Of a DNA stretch of 17,775 nucleotides, positions 1 through 8,298 are shown one piece after another. This DNA comes from Prolixibacteraceae bacterium (GTDB lineage Bacteria; Bacteroidota; Bacteroidia; Bacteroidales; Prolixibacteraceae). Positions within the stretch are counted from its first letter, which is position 1; each line of letters opens with the position of its first letter. Below the pieces are notes generated by a model, which saw only the letters and a list, made by a program, of their open reading frames with translations, was not told where the DNA came from and searched no databases. The translations under genes and the position numbers were made by a program. The stretch spans positions 1 to 17,775 of the forward strand of contig WRIQ01000002.1 of NCBI GenBank assembly GCA_009782655.1. The letters are read 5' to 3'.

Positions 1-128
1 CGCTATCGACCTTGTTGATGATGGTTTCGGCTTTTGCCGGATACGATTTCCTGATGGAAGCTTACAAAACGGCCATCGAAAATAATTATCGCTTTGGAAC
101 TTACGGCGACGCCATGTTGATAATTTAG
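1..128 (+). CDS. queA: QueA, S-adenosylmethionine:tRNA ribosyltransferase-isomerase (3' end only)
   Basis: Only the last 41 residues are inside the window (first full codon at 3, TAG at 126-128). They read [15 protein letters not shown], then [14 protein letters not shown], then [10 protein letters not shown]. This is the conserved C-terminus of QueA, where E. coli has STLLMLVSAFAG and YRFFSYGDAM. By family knowledge the enzyme transfers and isomerises the ribosyl part of SAM onto preQ1 at tRNA position 34, giving epoxyqueuosine in the cytoplasm. The FFSYGDAM motif reads FGTYGDAM here, a mild variation. The start and most of the protein lie left of the window, so intactness cannot be judged. 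No hairpin terminator is visible in the 140 bp that follow. Confidence 0.9.
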   Translation, partial: LSTLLMMVSAFAGYDFLMEAYKTAIENNYRFGTYGDAMLII

Positions 129-268
129 CGCAGATTAAAACATTATTATACAATGTATTAGCGTTTTTATTTATGCGGTATTTGTGCAAAAAATGAGAAA
201 ATTCAACATTTCGGGCAAATGGGAATTTCAAAATCGAATGTTTGGGTTTTACTCATAAATCCTTATTG

Positions 269-1168
269 ATGGATATGTTGAAAGATGTGGTTTGCCCTGT
301 GTGCGGCGGCAAAAACTTTAACAAGGTTTTTGATGTGAAAGACTACTTTGCCTTAGGCGAAGAATTTCCCATTTTCGCTTGCGCCGCGTGCAATTTTCGG
401 TTGACGGCCGGTTTGCCGCCCCTTTCCGAAATGGGGAATTATTATCAATCCTTGGAATATATTTCCCACTCCGATAGCACCGAGGGCATTGTCAACAAAG
501 TATATCACCGTGTGCGAAACTACATGCTGAAGTGCAAGTTCAAGGTAGTGCACAACGTTTCGCAATTGAAGGAAGGAACGCTTTTGGATATTGGTGCCGG
601 CACCGGTTATTTCCTGGCATTCATGCAGGCGAAAGGATGGCGGGTAACCGGCACCGATCAAAGCGAAGAAGCTCGCAACTTTGCCGCCGGACGCTGGGAC
701 ATTCCCCTTCTTCCAGCCGAAGAACTCTTTGCATTACCCGAACACTCTTTTGATGTTATCACGCTTTGGCATGTAATGGAGCATCTGCCCGATTTGGACT
801 TGCACTGGAAAACCATTTCGCGGTTGTTGAACGACGCAGGAACTTTGGTAATTGCACTTCCCAACGCCGACTCGCAGGATGCGCAGCATTACAAATCGTT
901 TTGGGCGGCGTGGGATGCACCGCGTCACCTGTGGCATTTTGCACCGCCGCAAATCGAAAAACTGGCGGCCACATACGGCTTTGAGATGTGCGGCATGAAG
1001 AGAATGCCTTTTGATGCATTCTACGTTTCCATCCTCAGTGAAAAATACAAACGCTCTAAATTGTCGCTGCTGAAGGGCCTCTTCTTTGGAAAAATATCGT
1101 GGTTAGTCGGCCTTTTCAACATCGGTCGTTGCAGTTCGCTGATATATATTTTTCGCAAATCAGTTTAG
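269..1168 (+). CDS. Zinc-ribbon class I SAM-dependent methyltransferase
   Basis: This is a 299-residue protein. Two CxxC pairs (C9/C12 and C38/C41) near the N-terminus look like a small zinc-binding module. A class I SAM fold follows: motif I is LLDIGAGTGYF (about 105-115) and an acidic TGTD ends the second strand. WHVMEHLPD (167-175) is the motif seen in type 11/12 methyltransferases. The last 70 residues form a mixed basic and hydrophobic tail that may touch the membrane. The substrate is unknown; relatives modify lipids, sugars or small molecules. I start at ATG 269. ATG 275 is also possible, and the reading frame continues to TTG 242, but the CxxC module begins right after the ATGs. It shares 9 bp with the oppositely oriented gene at its 3' end. 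Confidence 0.82.
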   Translation: MDMLKDVVCPVCGGKNFNKVFDVKDYFALGEEFPIFACAACNFRLTAGLPPLSEMGNYYQSLEYISHSDSTEGIVNKVYHRVRNYMLKCKFKVVHNVSQLKEGTLLDIGAGTGYFLAFMQAKGWRVTGTDQSEEARNFAAGRWDIPLLPAEELFALPEHSFDVITLWHVMEHLPDLDLHWKTISRLLNDAGTLVIALPNADSQDAQHYKSFWAAWDAPRHLWHFAPPQIEKLAATYGFEMCGMKRMPFDAFYVSILSEKYKRSKLSLLKGLFFGKISWLVGLFNIGRCSSLIYIFRKSV

Positions 1169-3946
1169 CGCAATAATCGAGATTTGCCCTGTGCCGTCGC
1201 CGGTAATGAGATTGGCAGCAGGGTTGCTGCTGTTCAGTTTACCGACGGTGAACGGGCTTCCCGCCTTGAGCCATGGAGTATCGAAGGGCGCTCCGTCGTG
1301 GTGAAAAAGATAAATGCGTCCTCCTTTTTCAGAATAAAGCGCTATTTTTTTAGATGTTTCGTCGAGGCTGAAAACGATGGGACAAAAGCTGATGTTACCC
1401 TTTATTTTCTGTGAAAACCGTTTTTCTCCCTTTTCGTCGGTCACGGTTAACTGGTCGCCGTCGGCGAAGATAAATTCGAGGCTGCCATCGCCATCAAAGT
1501 CGGCCGCCGTGAAAAAGTGTTTGGCGGAGTAGGAACCGGCTTTGACGCTTTCAAAGGCGCCATCAAGGAATAAGTTATAAACCGTTCCCTTTTTATCGGT
1601 GGCAATGATTTTGGCTTTTCCCGATGCGCTTAATATCAGTGGATTGGCGGAGTTTTCGAATGTCGCTTTCGGTTCCACCCTGCTCTCGCCTTGCCGGTTC
1701 AGGATGTAAATTTTGTTTTTGTCTTTAAATACGAGATAATCATTTCCGGCGACTTTAAAATACTGCACGGGCGTGGTAACTTCCGATTCGGTTTTGTCGA
1801 ATTTCCATCCCGATACCTGTTTGCCGGTTATGTCGTAAACTTTGATGTGGTTTTCCTTGTCGGCCAGAAAGATACGGTAGTTGCGTTTGTTGTCGTAATC
1901 GAAAACGGCGATTCCGTTGGACGCTTCCGAAGGAATTGGCACGGGAAAGGGCGACACGTCGTTGCCGTCTTTGTCGAGGAGGAAGATGGTGCTTTTTGTG
2001 TTGAAAAGAAATTGAAGATCGCCGTTTTTTGGCGAGTTAACAGGATATATTTCGCTCATAATCAGGCTTGCCAAATTGCGTTTCCATAAAATGTCGCCAT
2101 CGGTGGAGAGCAGGTAAAGCACATTTTTCTGATCCTGAACAACTATGTTGCTGCGTTGCTTGTCGGCGGGATTTCGCACAATTTTAGGCGCTATCGCCAA
2201 CTTCGAGCCAATTGAGGATTTGGCCAGCGCTTTGGCATCCGACTGTATAATTTTTCCGTAACTGACTGACACATTGTTGTGAAATGTCTCTTTTTTGGAA
2301 TATGAAATCTGCCAGTTGAAGTACCTGAATTTTTTCAAACTGCTGCTTCGGGCTGTCATTTTTTTGAACAGGCTGCTTTCGAGCAGCTCTTTCCCCAACG
2401 GGAAACCGTGGGCAATGTCGACAAAAACGTTGATGTTGGCGCGGCTGTCGGCATTCTGCATAAATTTCTGGTAGCTTCCATTTTTGGATAAAAATTCGCC
2501 GTTCGACATTTTTTTATAATATTCCGCCAACTCGTTTTCGCCGGTTGCAAAAACAACGTTGTTCTCCCAAAATCCCACATAATTGGCTTTCACCGAGTAG
2601 AAGGGTTTGCCAAGCCATTCGCCCGGCAGCGACGGAAATGGGAATTTATAGGCATAGTGCTTTCGCGCATTGTCGATGGTTACTGAGTAGTCCGAGAGTT
2701 CCGCTTTTCTTTGTTCGGCATAGTTTTTCAACATTTGTAATATTTGCCCTTCTGCATTATTCCGGTTTTTAACGGGGACAACGATTACGCCCGATTTTCG
2801 CGACGGATCATCAGGGATAGTGGTGTAAGCCATTATAACTGTGTTGCTTACAATATTGCCGAGCATCACCTTGATGTCGGTGCGGCTTTGCCTGCCCATC
2901 GTTTTGAGATTCACTTCTCTTTTATAAAACTGGCCGGTATTGGTGAAATAGTTTTCCAGTTTTTCCGAAAAAAGATTGTAATCCGAAAAGGTCACATCGA
3001 CAAACAGGGAGGTATTGTCGGGAAGAAGCCTGCTGGCATATGAGCGCAAAGGTTGTTGCCTTTCGAAAACCGACAGATAGTGGTACAGCGAATCGTAAGC
3101 CACCGAAACGCCTGTACATTTTATGCCGTCGTCAGAAATATTTATATCGAATTCGCTCCAGTCGGCGAATTTTTCAAACTCCTGAATGTCACGGCTGTGG
3201 CGCACCGTGCGTGTTTCACCAAATTCGTCGACCGAGGAGACGGTTTCGTTGCTCAGGTGGTACATAACAGAGCTGGGCAGATATTTTTGGTTGACATACA
3301 GCGAAATATCTTCATGGTTCTGCGCCAGCGTGTTAACTTTTTTAAATCCCTGATTTTCCAGCAAACCTTGCGAATTTAGTTGCCGTAGCCCTTGTTCTAC
3401 CAAAATCGCTTTGGGGCCTGCCAGAAGCAACCCCTCGCCGAAAGCATAGGAAAAAACGTTGCGCCCCTGTGCATCGGTGATGTCGGTGATGGTGAAATTG
3501 TCGTAGCTGCGTTGCTTCCTGTTGTGGGCGGTGGCAGGGAAAAAGTGGTCAATAATATAGATCCAATTTTTCTGCTTGTTGTCGTTGCCGCCGTGGACGA
3601 TGAAAAGCGGGCTTAGCTCGTCGCGCCCTTTGAATTTGAAGACAGCCACCAATTTTTCATTCCGTAACGAAGCTACTTCCAAAGAACTTGTAATAGAATC
3701 GAAATGCTCTTTCGCCTCAAAAAAAGAAGGCCAAAAACCGGCGTCAGACAACTCCTGTAAAACGGCATTATCTGCCGATAACGAACGTAGGGAATTTATC
3801 TCGAAAAACATGGCCGCATCGGTAGGGATGGCTTTGTATGCAGGCGAATCCCTGAAAAACAGGAACTGCTGCGGTTTGAAAAAATAAAGCGCTACCCCCA
3901 AAGCGACTATGACCAACAGTATAATAATGACAATAATCCTCTTCAT
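1160..3946 (-). CDS. Large membrane-anchored protein with C-terminal beta-propeller, DUF3352-like
   Basis: This is a 928-residue protein starting at ATG 3946. Residues 1-23 are a basic start plus an uncleaved-looking hydrophobic helix (MKRIIVIIILLVIVALGVAL), so the bulk should sit in the periplasm or be surface-exposed as an anchored lipid-free protein. Residues about 30-575 form a long alpha/beta region resembling DUF3352-type extracytoplasmic proteins; this assignment is weak. Residues about 580-928 consist of repeated beta blades of the form 'xxxIYLLxxxG', such as STIFLLDKDGND, IKVYDITGK and KIYILNRQGE. They include an FG-GAP-like calcium loop, DFDGDGSLEF, at 816-825. This is a PQQ/WD-like propeller. 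There are no catalytic motifs, so a binding or outer-surface assembly role is an inference. The gene stands alone: it is divergent from the small gene at 4124 and overlaps the methyltransferase tail by 9 bp. Confidence 0.8.
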   Translation of the reverse strand: MKRIIVIIILLVIVALGVALYFFKPQQFLFFRDSPAYKAIPTDAAMFFEINSLRSLSADNAVLQELSDAGFWPSFFEAKEHFDSITSSLEVASLRNEKLVAVFKFKGRDELSPLFIVHGGNDNKQKNWIYIIDHFFPATAHNRKQRSYDNFTITDITDAQGRNVFSYAFGEGLLLAGPKAILVEQGLRQLNSQGLLENQGFKKVNTLAQNHEDISLYVNQKYLPSSVMYHLSNETVSSVDEFGETRTVRHSRDIQEFEKFADWSEFDINISDDGIKCTGVSVAYDSLYHYLSVFERQQPLRSYASRLLPDNTSLFVDVTFSDYNLFSEKLENYFTNTGQFYKREVNLKTMGRQSRTDIKVMLGNIVSNTVIMAYTTIPDDPSRKSGVIVVPVKNRNNAEGQILQMLKNYAEQRKAELSDYSVTIDNARKHYAYKFPFPSLPGEWLGKPFYSVKANYVGFWENNVVFATGENELAEYYKKMSNGEFLSKNGSYQKFMQNADSRANINVFVDIAHGFPLGKELLESSLFKKMTARSSSLKKFRYFNWQISYSKKETFHNNVSVSYGKIIQSDAKALAKSSIGSKLAIAPKIVRNPADKQRSNIVVQDQKNVLYLLSTDGDILWKRNLASLIMSEIYPVNSPKNGDLQFLFNTKSTIFLLDKDGNDVSPFPVPIPSEASNGIAVFDYDNKRNYRIFLADKENHIKVYDITGKQVSGWKFDKTESEVTTPVQYFKVAGNDYLVFKDKNKIYILNRQGESRVEPKATFENSANPLILSASGKAKIIATDKKGTVYNLFLDGAFESVKAGSYSAKHFFTAADFDGDGSLEFIFADGDQLTVTDEKGEKRFSQKIKGNISFCPIVFSLDETSKKIALYSEKGGRIYLFHHDGAPFDTPWLKAGSPFTVGKLNSSNPAANLITGDGTGQISIIALN

Positions 3947-4067
3947 AGCCTTACTTTTTCGTAAAAGTATAAAATTTAAACGTGAAAACTTCCAAAAATA
4001 GTTTTACGCAATGAAGCTTCCGGCTTTTTTAACAATATGGGGTGTGTAAATTTCTTCCTGCCGAGAA

Positions 4068-4099
4068 TTTGGAGATGTGGAAGAAAAGACAGATTTTTG
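4068..4099 (+). promoter_or_regulatory. Candidate Bacteroidota promoter for the small exported protein gene
   Basis: TTTG (4068-4071) is followed after 20 bp by GATTTTTG (4092-4099), which matches TAnnTTTG in all but its first base. The spacing fits the known Bacteroides pattern of about 19-21 bp. Transcription would begin roughly 20 bp before the ATG at 4124, giving a short leader. Confidence 0.38.
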
Positions 4100-4123
4100 C
4101 GGCGGTTTTGAAGATGAAATAGC

Positions 4124-4516
4124 ATGAAGCGATTTTTCTCATATAGTTCGTTGATTGTTGTACTGATAACAGGCTTGGCCTTTATAAACGTACATTTGCC
4201 GGAGAATGGCATTGCAGCTTCGGGCGCTAAAACGGAAATCATCGACGAGGTTTCTTTTCCTTCCGAAGACATCCCTTTTTATGCGGTGTACAGAGCGCTG
4301 ATGGCCCAGGGCGGACTTAGCAACAGAATATCCTGCCCGAGGTTGCCGGTTACGATGTTGAACACCGACAGCGGTTCCTCTTTCATGCTAAAATCGTACT
4401 TTTCGAGCATCAAGCGGCGGCAACTGTCCTCCGTAAGAACCATTTATATCTCTTTCCGTTCGCAGAAGGAAAAAGATGGATATTACCTCTACGCCTTGCG
4501 CAAATTATTGATTTAG
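4124..4516 (+). CDS. Small exported or membrane-anchored protein of unknown function
   Basis: This is a 130-residue protein that I do not recognise. Residues 1-22 form a signal peptide or anchor: basic start MKRFF, then the hydrophobic stretch SSLIVVLITGLAFI. A cleavage site might lie near the Ala-Ala-Ser at 31-33. The rest is a small mixed domain, with one Cys and a run of basic residues (SIKRRQLSS), ending YYLYALRKLLI. No metal-binding or catalytic motif is visible. It is divergent from the 928-residue protein gene, with 177 bp between the starts, and 192 bp separate it from oadG. A plausible promoter sits just upstream. The opposite strand also has a shorter open frame here, but without promoter or leader support. 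It is probably real because it has an export signal and an ATG start. Confidence 0.6.
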   Translation: MKRFFSYSSLIVVLITGLAFINVHLPENGIAASGAKTEIIDEVSFPSEDIPFYAVYRALMAQGGLSNRISCPRLPVTMLNTDSGSSFMLKSYFSSIKRRQLSSVRTIYISFRSQKEKDGYYLYALRKLLI

Positions 4517-4708
4517 CCTGCAAATCGTTAATGTGCGGAGTCGCCTCGGTTCTAAGCCGTTGCAGAGATTTGTTTCGCTTCGGGCGAATTGTCCGTACAA
4601 CTCATTTTCTTTTTAAATCGGGCAAGCAAATTGATATTTACCTACAATAGCACGACTTGCCTATTTTTTCAATCAAAATTCAATTTTCATCTTTTTAAAA
4701 TTATAACT

Positions 4709-5077
4709 ATGATTTTGCTCAATGTTTCATTGACTTGGAGTGACATTCTAATGGCTTCATTAATAGGATTGGTGGTAGTTTTTGTGGGTTTGGTACTGCT
4801 TATTTTCGCTTTCAATTTCACGGCATATCTGAGTGTGAGAAGCTCGAAAAAACGAATGGAAAGACAGAATACCACAACTTCAAAGCCAGTAAGCTCCATA
4901 TCTCCGTCCGAGATTCCGGCTTCCGAGATTGCTGCCATTTCGATGGCTTTACATCTTTATTTCAACGATACGCACGACGAAGAAAGCAACATAATAACCA
5001 TCAAGCGCATCGAAAGACGTTATTCTCCATGGAACTCGAAATTATACGGAATGAACAACGATTTCCGCAAATGGTAA
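4709..5077 (+). CDS. oadG: OadG-family sodium-pump decarboxylase gamma/delta subunit
   Basis: This is a 122-residue protein starting at ATG 4709. A frame extending upstream to 4589 is open but has no family similarity. Residues about 10-37 are one membrane helix (ILMASLIGLVVVFVGLVLLI). A Ser/Pro/Thr-rich linker (SSISPSEIPASEIAA) follows. The conserved tail has SMALHLYFNDTHDEE, then ITIKRIERRYSPWNSKLYG, typical of Bacteroidota OadG proteins. By family knowledge this subunit holds the membrane beta subunit and the biotin-dependent alpha subunit of oxaloacetate or methylmalonyl-CoA decarboxylase together, coupling decarboxylation to sodium export. Its usual partners (carboxyltransferase, biotin carrier, OadB) are not adjacent: a strong terminator follows within 40 bp and the next gene is the convergent secDF. 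The left neighbour is the unknown exported protein. Confidence 0.85.
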   Translation: MILLNVSLTWSDILMASLIGLVVVFVGLVLLIFAFNFTAYLSVRSSKKRMERQNTTTSKPVSSISPSEIPASEIAAISMALHLYFNDTHDEESNIITIKRIERRYSPWNSKLYGMNNDFRKW

Positions 5078-5112
5078 ACCGCAGAGAATTGTTTGATTTG
5101 TATTTATCAAAT

Positions 5113-5151
5113 AAAAAAAAGGGCGCGTCAACCGGACGCGCCCTTTTTTTT
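5113..5151. terminator. Bidirectional intrinsic terminator between oadG and secDF
   Basis: A perfect 17-bp inverted repeat spans 5113-5129 and 5135-5151 with the 5-base loop AACCG. The core stem is GGGCGCGTC/GACGCGCCC. It is flanked by eight A on the left and eight T on the right, so both strands give a GC hairpin followed by a U tract. It lies 36 bp after the oadG stop and 34 bp after the secDF stop, in the right place to end both convergent transcripts. Confidence 0.93.
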
Positions 5152-5184
5152 ATAACTGTACTGTACAAGGCCCAAATTCAGCCT

Positions 5185-8100
5185 TTATTTTTTACTTTTA
5201 GCTCCTGTTTTGCTGAGCGCCCATGTTTTCAGGTCGTAAACAAGCGGCGACGCGACAAACAACGAAGAGTAGGTACCCACAGCGATACCAACCAACAAAG
5301 CGAATGTAAAGCCACGAATGGTAGCTCCTCCAAAGAGGAATATGGCGAGAACAACAACAAATGTCGATATCGAAGTACTGAATGTACGGCGTAGGGTGCT
5401 GTTGGTAGCATGATTCATCGTTGAGCCCAGTTCGCGCTTCGGGTAGAGTTTTATGTATTCGCGGATACGGTCGAAAATAACCACCGTATCATTGATGGAA
5501 TATCCCAGCACGGTCAGGATAGCTGCTATGAAAGCCTGATCGATTTCGAGCGAGAATGGCAACAGCGAGTGCAAAGCCGAGAAAACGCCCAACACGATGA
5601 TGGCGTCGTGCGCCAGCGCCACAATAGCGCCCAACCCATATTGCCAGTTGCGGAACCGGAGAAGAATATAGAGGAAGATGATGACAAGCGAAAACAGAAC
5701 CGCAATAATCGCATCGCGTTGGATGTCGTGCGAAATGGTGGGCCCCACTTTTTGCGAACTCAGCCGGTAGTTGGTAGAAAAATTTTCGAAGGAAACATTG
5801 GAAGAGATGAACCCGCCTTCTGTCAGCCCCTTGTATAACAATCCTTCCACTTCATCATCCGCATTGTCCGACATATCGTCTATTTTGTATGTGGTTGTGA
5901 CGCGAATCTGGTTGTTGCCGCCAAAGGTTTTTACTTCGGGCGGCATTTCAAAAACTTTGGCAAGCCCCTGCTGAACATCCGAAACCTTCACATCTTCGTC
6001 GAAACGAACAACATAAGTGCGGCCCCCTTTGAAGTCGATACCCAGATTGAAACCGCGGACAGCAAACGAAATCAACGAAAGTAAAATCGCGCATCCCGAA
6101 ATGATATAAGCCATTTTACGTTTATCCAGAAAATCGATTTTTGTATTGCGCAGCCAGTTACGTGTCGTTTCGGCGGTAAACGTAATTTTTTTGTTGTGTT
6201 TCAGTTGCCATTCAAAAATAAGGCGTGTGATGAAAATAGCGCTGAACAGCGAGGTCAGAATACCGATGACGAGCGTAGTTGCAAAACCTTTTATGGGCCC
6301 TGAACCAAAAATATACAGCACAATACCTGTCAACAAGGTGGTTACCAGTCCGTCGATGATGGCCGAATACGCATTTTTATAACCATCGGAAATGGCCAGT
6401 TTCAGGCTTTTTCCGCCGTTTAATTCTTCCTGCACCCGCTCATAGATAAGCACGTTGGCGTCGATGGCCATACCGATTGTCAGTACGATACCGGCGATGC
6501 CGGGCAGCGTGAGTACGGCTCCCAGAGAAGCCAGAATGCCGAAGATAAAAAATACATTTGATATCAGTGCGATGTTGGCGGCCAAACCGGCTTTGTGGCT
6601 GTAGAAGAAGAACATATATACTAATACAACAACAAAGGCAATCAGAAATGAATACATACCCGACGAGATAGCTTCTTTTCCCAACGACGGGCCAACAACA
6701 TCTTCCTGAATGATGTGAGCAGGCGCGGGCATCTTACCCGATTTCAGAATGTTGGCAAGGTCTTGCGACTCTTCAACATTTTCCAGTCCGGTGATGCTGG
6801 AGCGGCCGCCCGTAATTTCATTCATAACCGAGGGGAACGAACGAACATACCCATCGAGGACAATGGCTATCGACTTGCCGATATTTTCTTTGGTGAGACG
6901 TGCCCATGTTTTTGCGCCTTCACTGTTCATCGACATGCTCACTTCCGGACGTCCATACTGGTCGAAATCGCTTTTCGCGTCGGTAATCACATCGCCGACA
7001 AGCGGCGCTTTTCCGTCGCGTGTGTTTACCTTGAGAGCTATAAGCCTGTAAAATTTCCCTGTTGGGTCCATCGATTTCGCCGACCAGCGGAACATCATGT
7101 TGCGCGGGAAGATATTGCGAATCTGTTCCATGTTGAGTATCTCATTCACACGGGCGGTATCTTTTGTCTGCGCTATCCCAACAGTGGGGCCCGACATTAA
7201 TTGGCCTATTTCGTTGGTGCTGGGCGACAAAACAGCAAAAAGCGGAAACTCTTTCCTGAAATTTTCGAGGTTTTCGGGGTTGTTCATCACGTTTGTAGAG
7301 TCGCTTTTCAGCTCGTCGATCAACGATGACGTCGAAAGAGAGTCGGTGGCGGCGATGTTATCGGCTGTGGAGTCGAAAGGAGTTGCAACGTCTGTGGAAT
7401 CTGAAGGAACGGCAACGTCGAGCGCGCGAATTTCCCGTAGTTTTTGGTTGGCTTGCAGCAGGTAGGGATACACTTCCTCATTTTCGTGGGTTTCCCAGAA
7501 TTCCAGTTGGGCGGTTCCTTGCAAAAGTTTGCGCACCCTTTCCGGATTGTCGATGCCGGGCAGTTCAATCAAAATGCGTCCACGGGTTTGCAACTGCTGA
7601 ATGTTGGGCTGTGCAACACCGAAACGGTCTATACGTGTGCGAAGAATATTGAACGAGTTGTCGATTGCAACGTCGGCTTCGGCGCGTATTACATTGAGAA
7701 CTTCGGCATTGGTGGAGTTGAATTTCACTTTGTCTTTCAACTCGAGGGTGTTGAAAACTGCGGCTAACTTGGCGTTCGGGTCGATTTGTTCGAACGCTTC
7801 GCCAAAGAGGGTTACATAATCTTGTGTGCTGTTTTTCTGCATTTGAGTAGCCCGTGCCAGCGCTGCATTGAAAGTGGAATCGGCGCTGTAGTTCGATAAG
7901 GCTCTGATAACGTCAACGACAGAAACCTCCAGCGTCACGTTCATACCGCCTTTCAGGTCGAGACCCAAATTCAGTTCGAGGCCTTTCACTTCCTGATAGG
8001 TGAATTTTTTTAGCCCCAGAAAACTGTAAACCGGTTCTCCCGAAATAGAGTCGAGATATGCGTTTTCTATTGCGTTATTGCCTTGTGCATATTCCTTGGC

Positions 8101-8202
8101 ACGTTTTTCAACCTGCGCCGTCTTGAATGTAAATCCCAATTGGTAGAGACTAACAGCAAAAAGCAGCACGATTAATGTCAGAATTGCTCCTTTGTTTTGC
8201 AT
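5185..8202 (-). CDS. secDF: Fused SecD-SecF protein translocase subunit
   Basis: This is a 1005-residue protein starting at ATG 8202. It is the membrane component that uses the proton or sodium gradient to pull preproteins through SecYEG on the outer face of the inner membrane. The SecD half has an N-terminal helix (about 6-24), the D1 motif LGLDLKGGMNV (DLKGG at 82-86), the P1 domain with RTRIDRFGVAQPNIQ, and the helix block from 517 with GMAIDANVLIYERV. Asp581 is the position of the conserved essential Asp. The SecF half starts near residue 690, with GIDFKGG at 721-727 and SINDTVVIFDRIREY, where N904/D905 match the SecF counterpart. The fused order is usual in Bacteroidota. A Ser/Thr/Asp-rich insert (about 255-310) sits in P1 and contains a 9-residue duplication. 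It ends before the bidirectional terminator and begins 96 bp after a small membrane protein gene. Confidence 0.97.
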   Translation of the reverse strand: MQNKGAILTLIVLLFAVSLYQLGFTFKTAQVEKRAKEYAQGNNAIENAYLDSISGEPVYSFLGLKKFTYQEVKGLELNLGLDLKGGMNVTLEVSVVDVIRALSNYSADSTFNAALARATQMQKNSTQDYVTLFGEAFEQIDPNAKLAAVFNTLELKDKVKFNSTNAEVLNVIRAEADVAIDNSFNILRTRIDRFGVAQPNIQQLQTRGRILIELPGIDNPERVRKLLQGTAQLEFWETHENEEVYPYLLQANQKLREIRALDVAVPSDSTDVATPFDSTADNIAATDSLSTSSLIDELKSDSTNVMNNPENLENFRKEFPLFAVLSPSTNEIGQLMSGPTVGIAQTKDTARVNEILNMEQIRNIFPRNMMFRWSAKSMDPTGKFYRLIALKVNTRDGKAPLVGDVITDAKSDFDQYGRPEVSMSMNSEGAKTWARLTKENIGKSIAIVLDGYVRSFPSVMNEITGGRSSITGLENVEESQDLANILKSGKMPAPAHIIQEDVVGPSLGKEAISSGMYSFLIAFVVVLVYMFFFYSHKAGLAANIALISNVFFIFGILASLGAVLTLPGIAGIVLTIGMAIDANVLIYERVQEELNGGKSLKLAISDGYKNAYSAIIDGLVTTLLTGIVLYIFGSGPIKGFATTLVIGILTSLFSAIFITRLIFEWQLKHNKKITFTAETTRNWLRNTKIDFLDKRKMAYIISGCAILLSLISFAVRGFNLGIDFKGGRTYVVRFDEDVKVSDVQQGLAKVFEMPPEVKTFGGNNQIRVTTTYKIDDMSDNADDEVEGLLYKGLTEGGFISSNVSFENFSTNYRLSSQKVGPTISHDIQRDAIIAVLFSLVIIFLYILLRFRNWQYGLGAIVALAHDAIIVLGVFSALHSLLPFSLEIDQAFIAAILTVLGYSINDTVVIFDRIREYIKLYPKRELGSTMNHATNSTLRRTFSTSISTFVVVLAIFLFGGATIRGFTFALLVGIAVGTYSSLFVASPLVYDLKTWALSKTGAKSKK
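7366..7419 (-). repeat. Degenerate 27-bp tandem duplication inside secDF
   Basis: Two adjacent 27-bp units (7366-7392 and 7393-7419) are identical at 21 of 27 positions. They encode DVATPFDST (residues 271-279) and DVAVPSDST (residues 262-270) in the Ser/Thr/Asp-rich linker of the SecD P1 region. The in-frame, codon-aligned length suggests replication slippage in a tolerant linker. Confidence 0.85.
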
Positions 8203-8244
8203 ATTAAAAAAATTAAATTGTTGATTTTTTTGTTATTTGTAGTT

Positions 8245-8272
8245 AAAAAATATTGTCGAAAAGCAGAGCAAA
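8245..8272 (-). promoter_or_regulatory. Weak candidate promoter upstream of secDF
   Basis: On the minus strand TTTG (plus 8269-8272) is followed after 16 bp by TATTTTTT (plus 8245-8252), a partial match to TAnnTTTG. It lies about 43 bp before the secDF ATG. The spacing is shorter than the usual 19-21 bp, so secDF may instead be read through from the gene upstream. Confidence 0.22.
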
Positions 8273-8298
8273 TATTTTTGCCCGGCAAAATGAAGAAA

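Noticed and set aside
3962..3996. Possible promoter for the propeller protein (TTTG and TACTTTTA, minus strand)
   Set aside because: The 23-bp spacer is outside the normal range and the -7 box lacks the final G in an AT-rich stretch, so the match could be chance.
4589..4708. 40-codon N-terminal extension of oadG
   Set aside because: The added residues do not resemble the family, and the ATG at 4709 gives the standard short N-terminus before the membrane helix.
6715..7200. 161-codon plus-strand open frame inside secDF
   Set aside because: Antisense to the conserved SecD P1 region, with no start context or domain.
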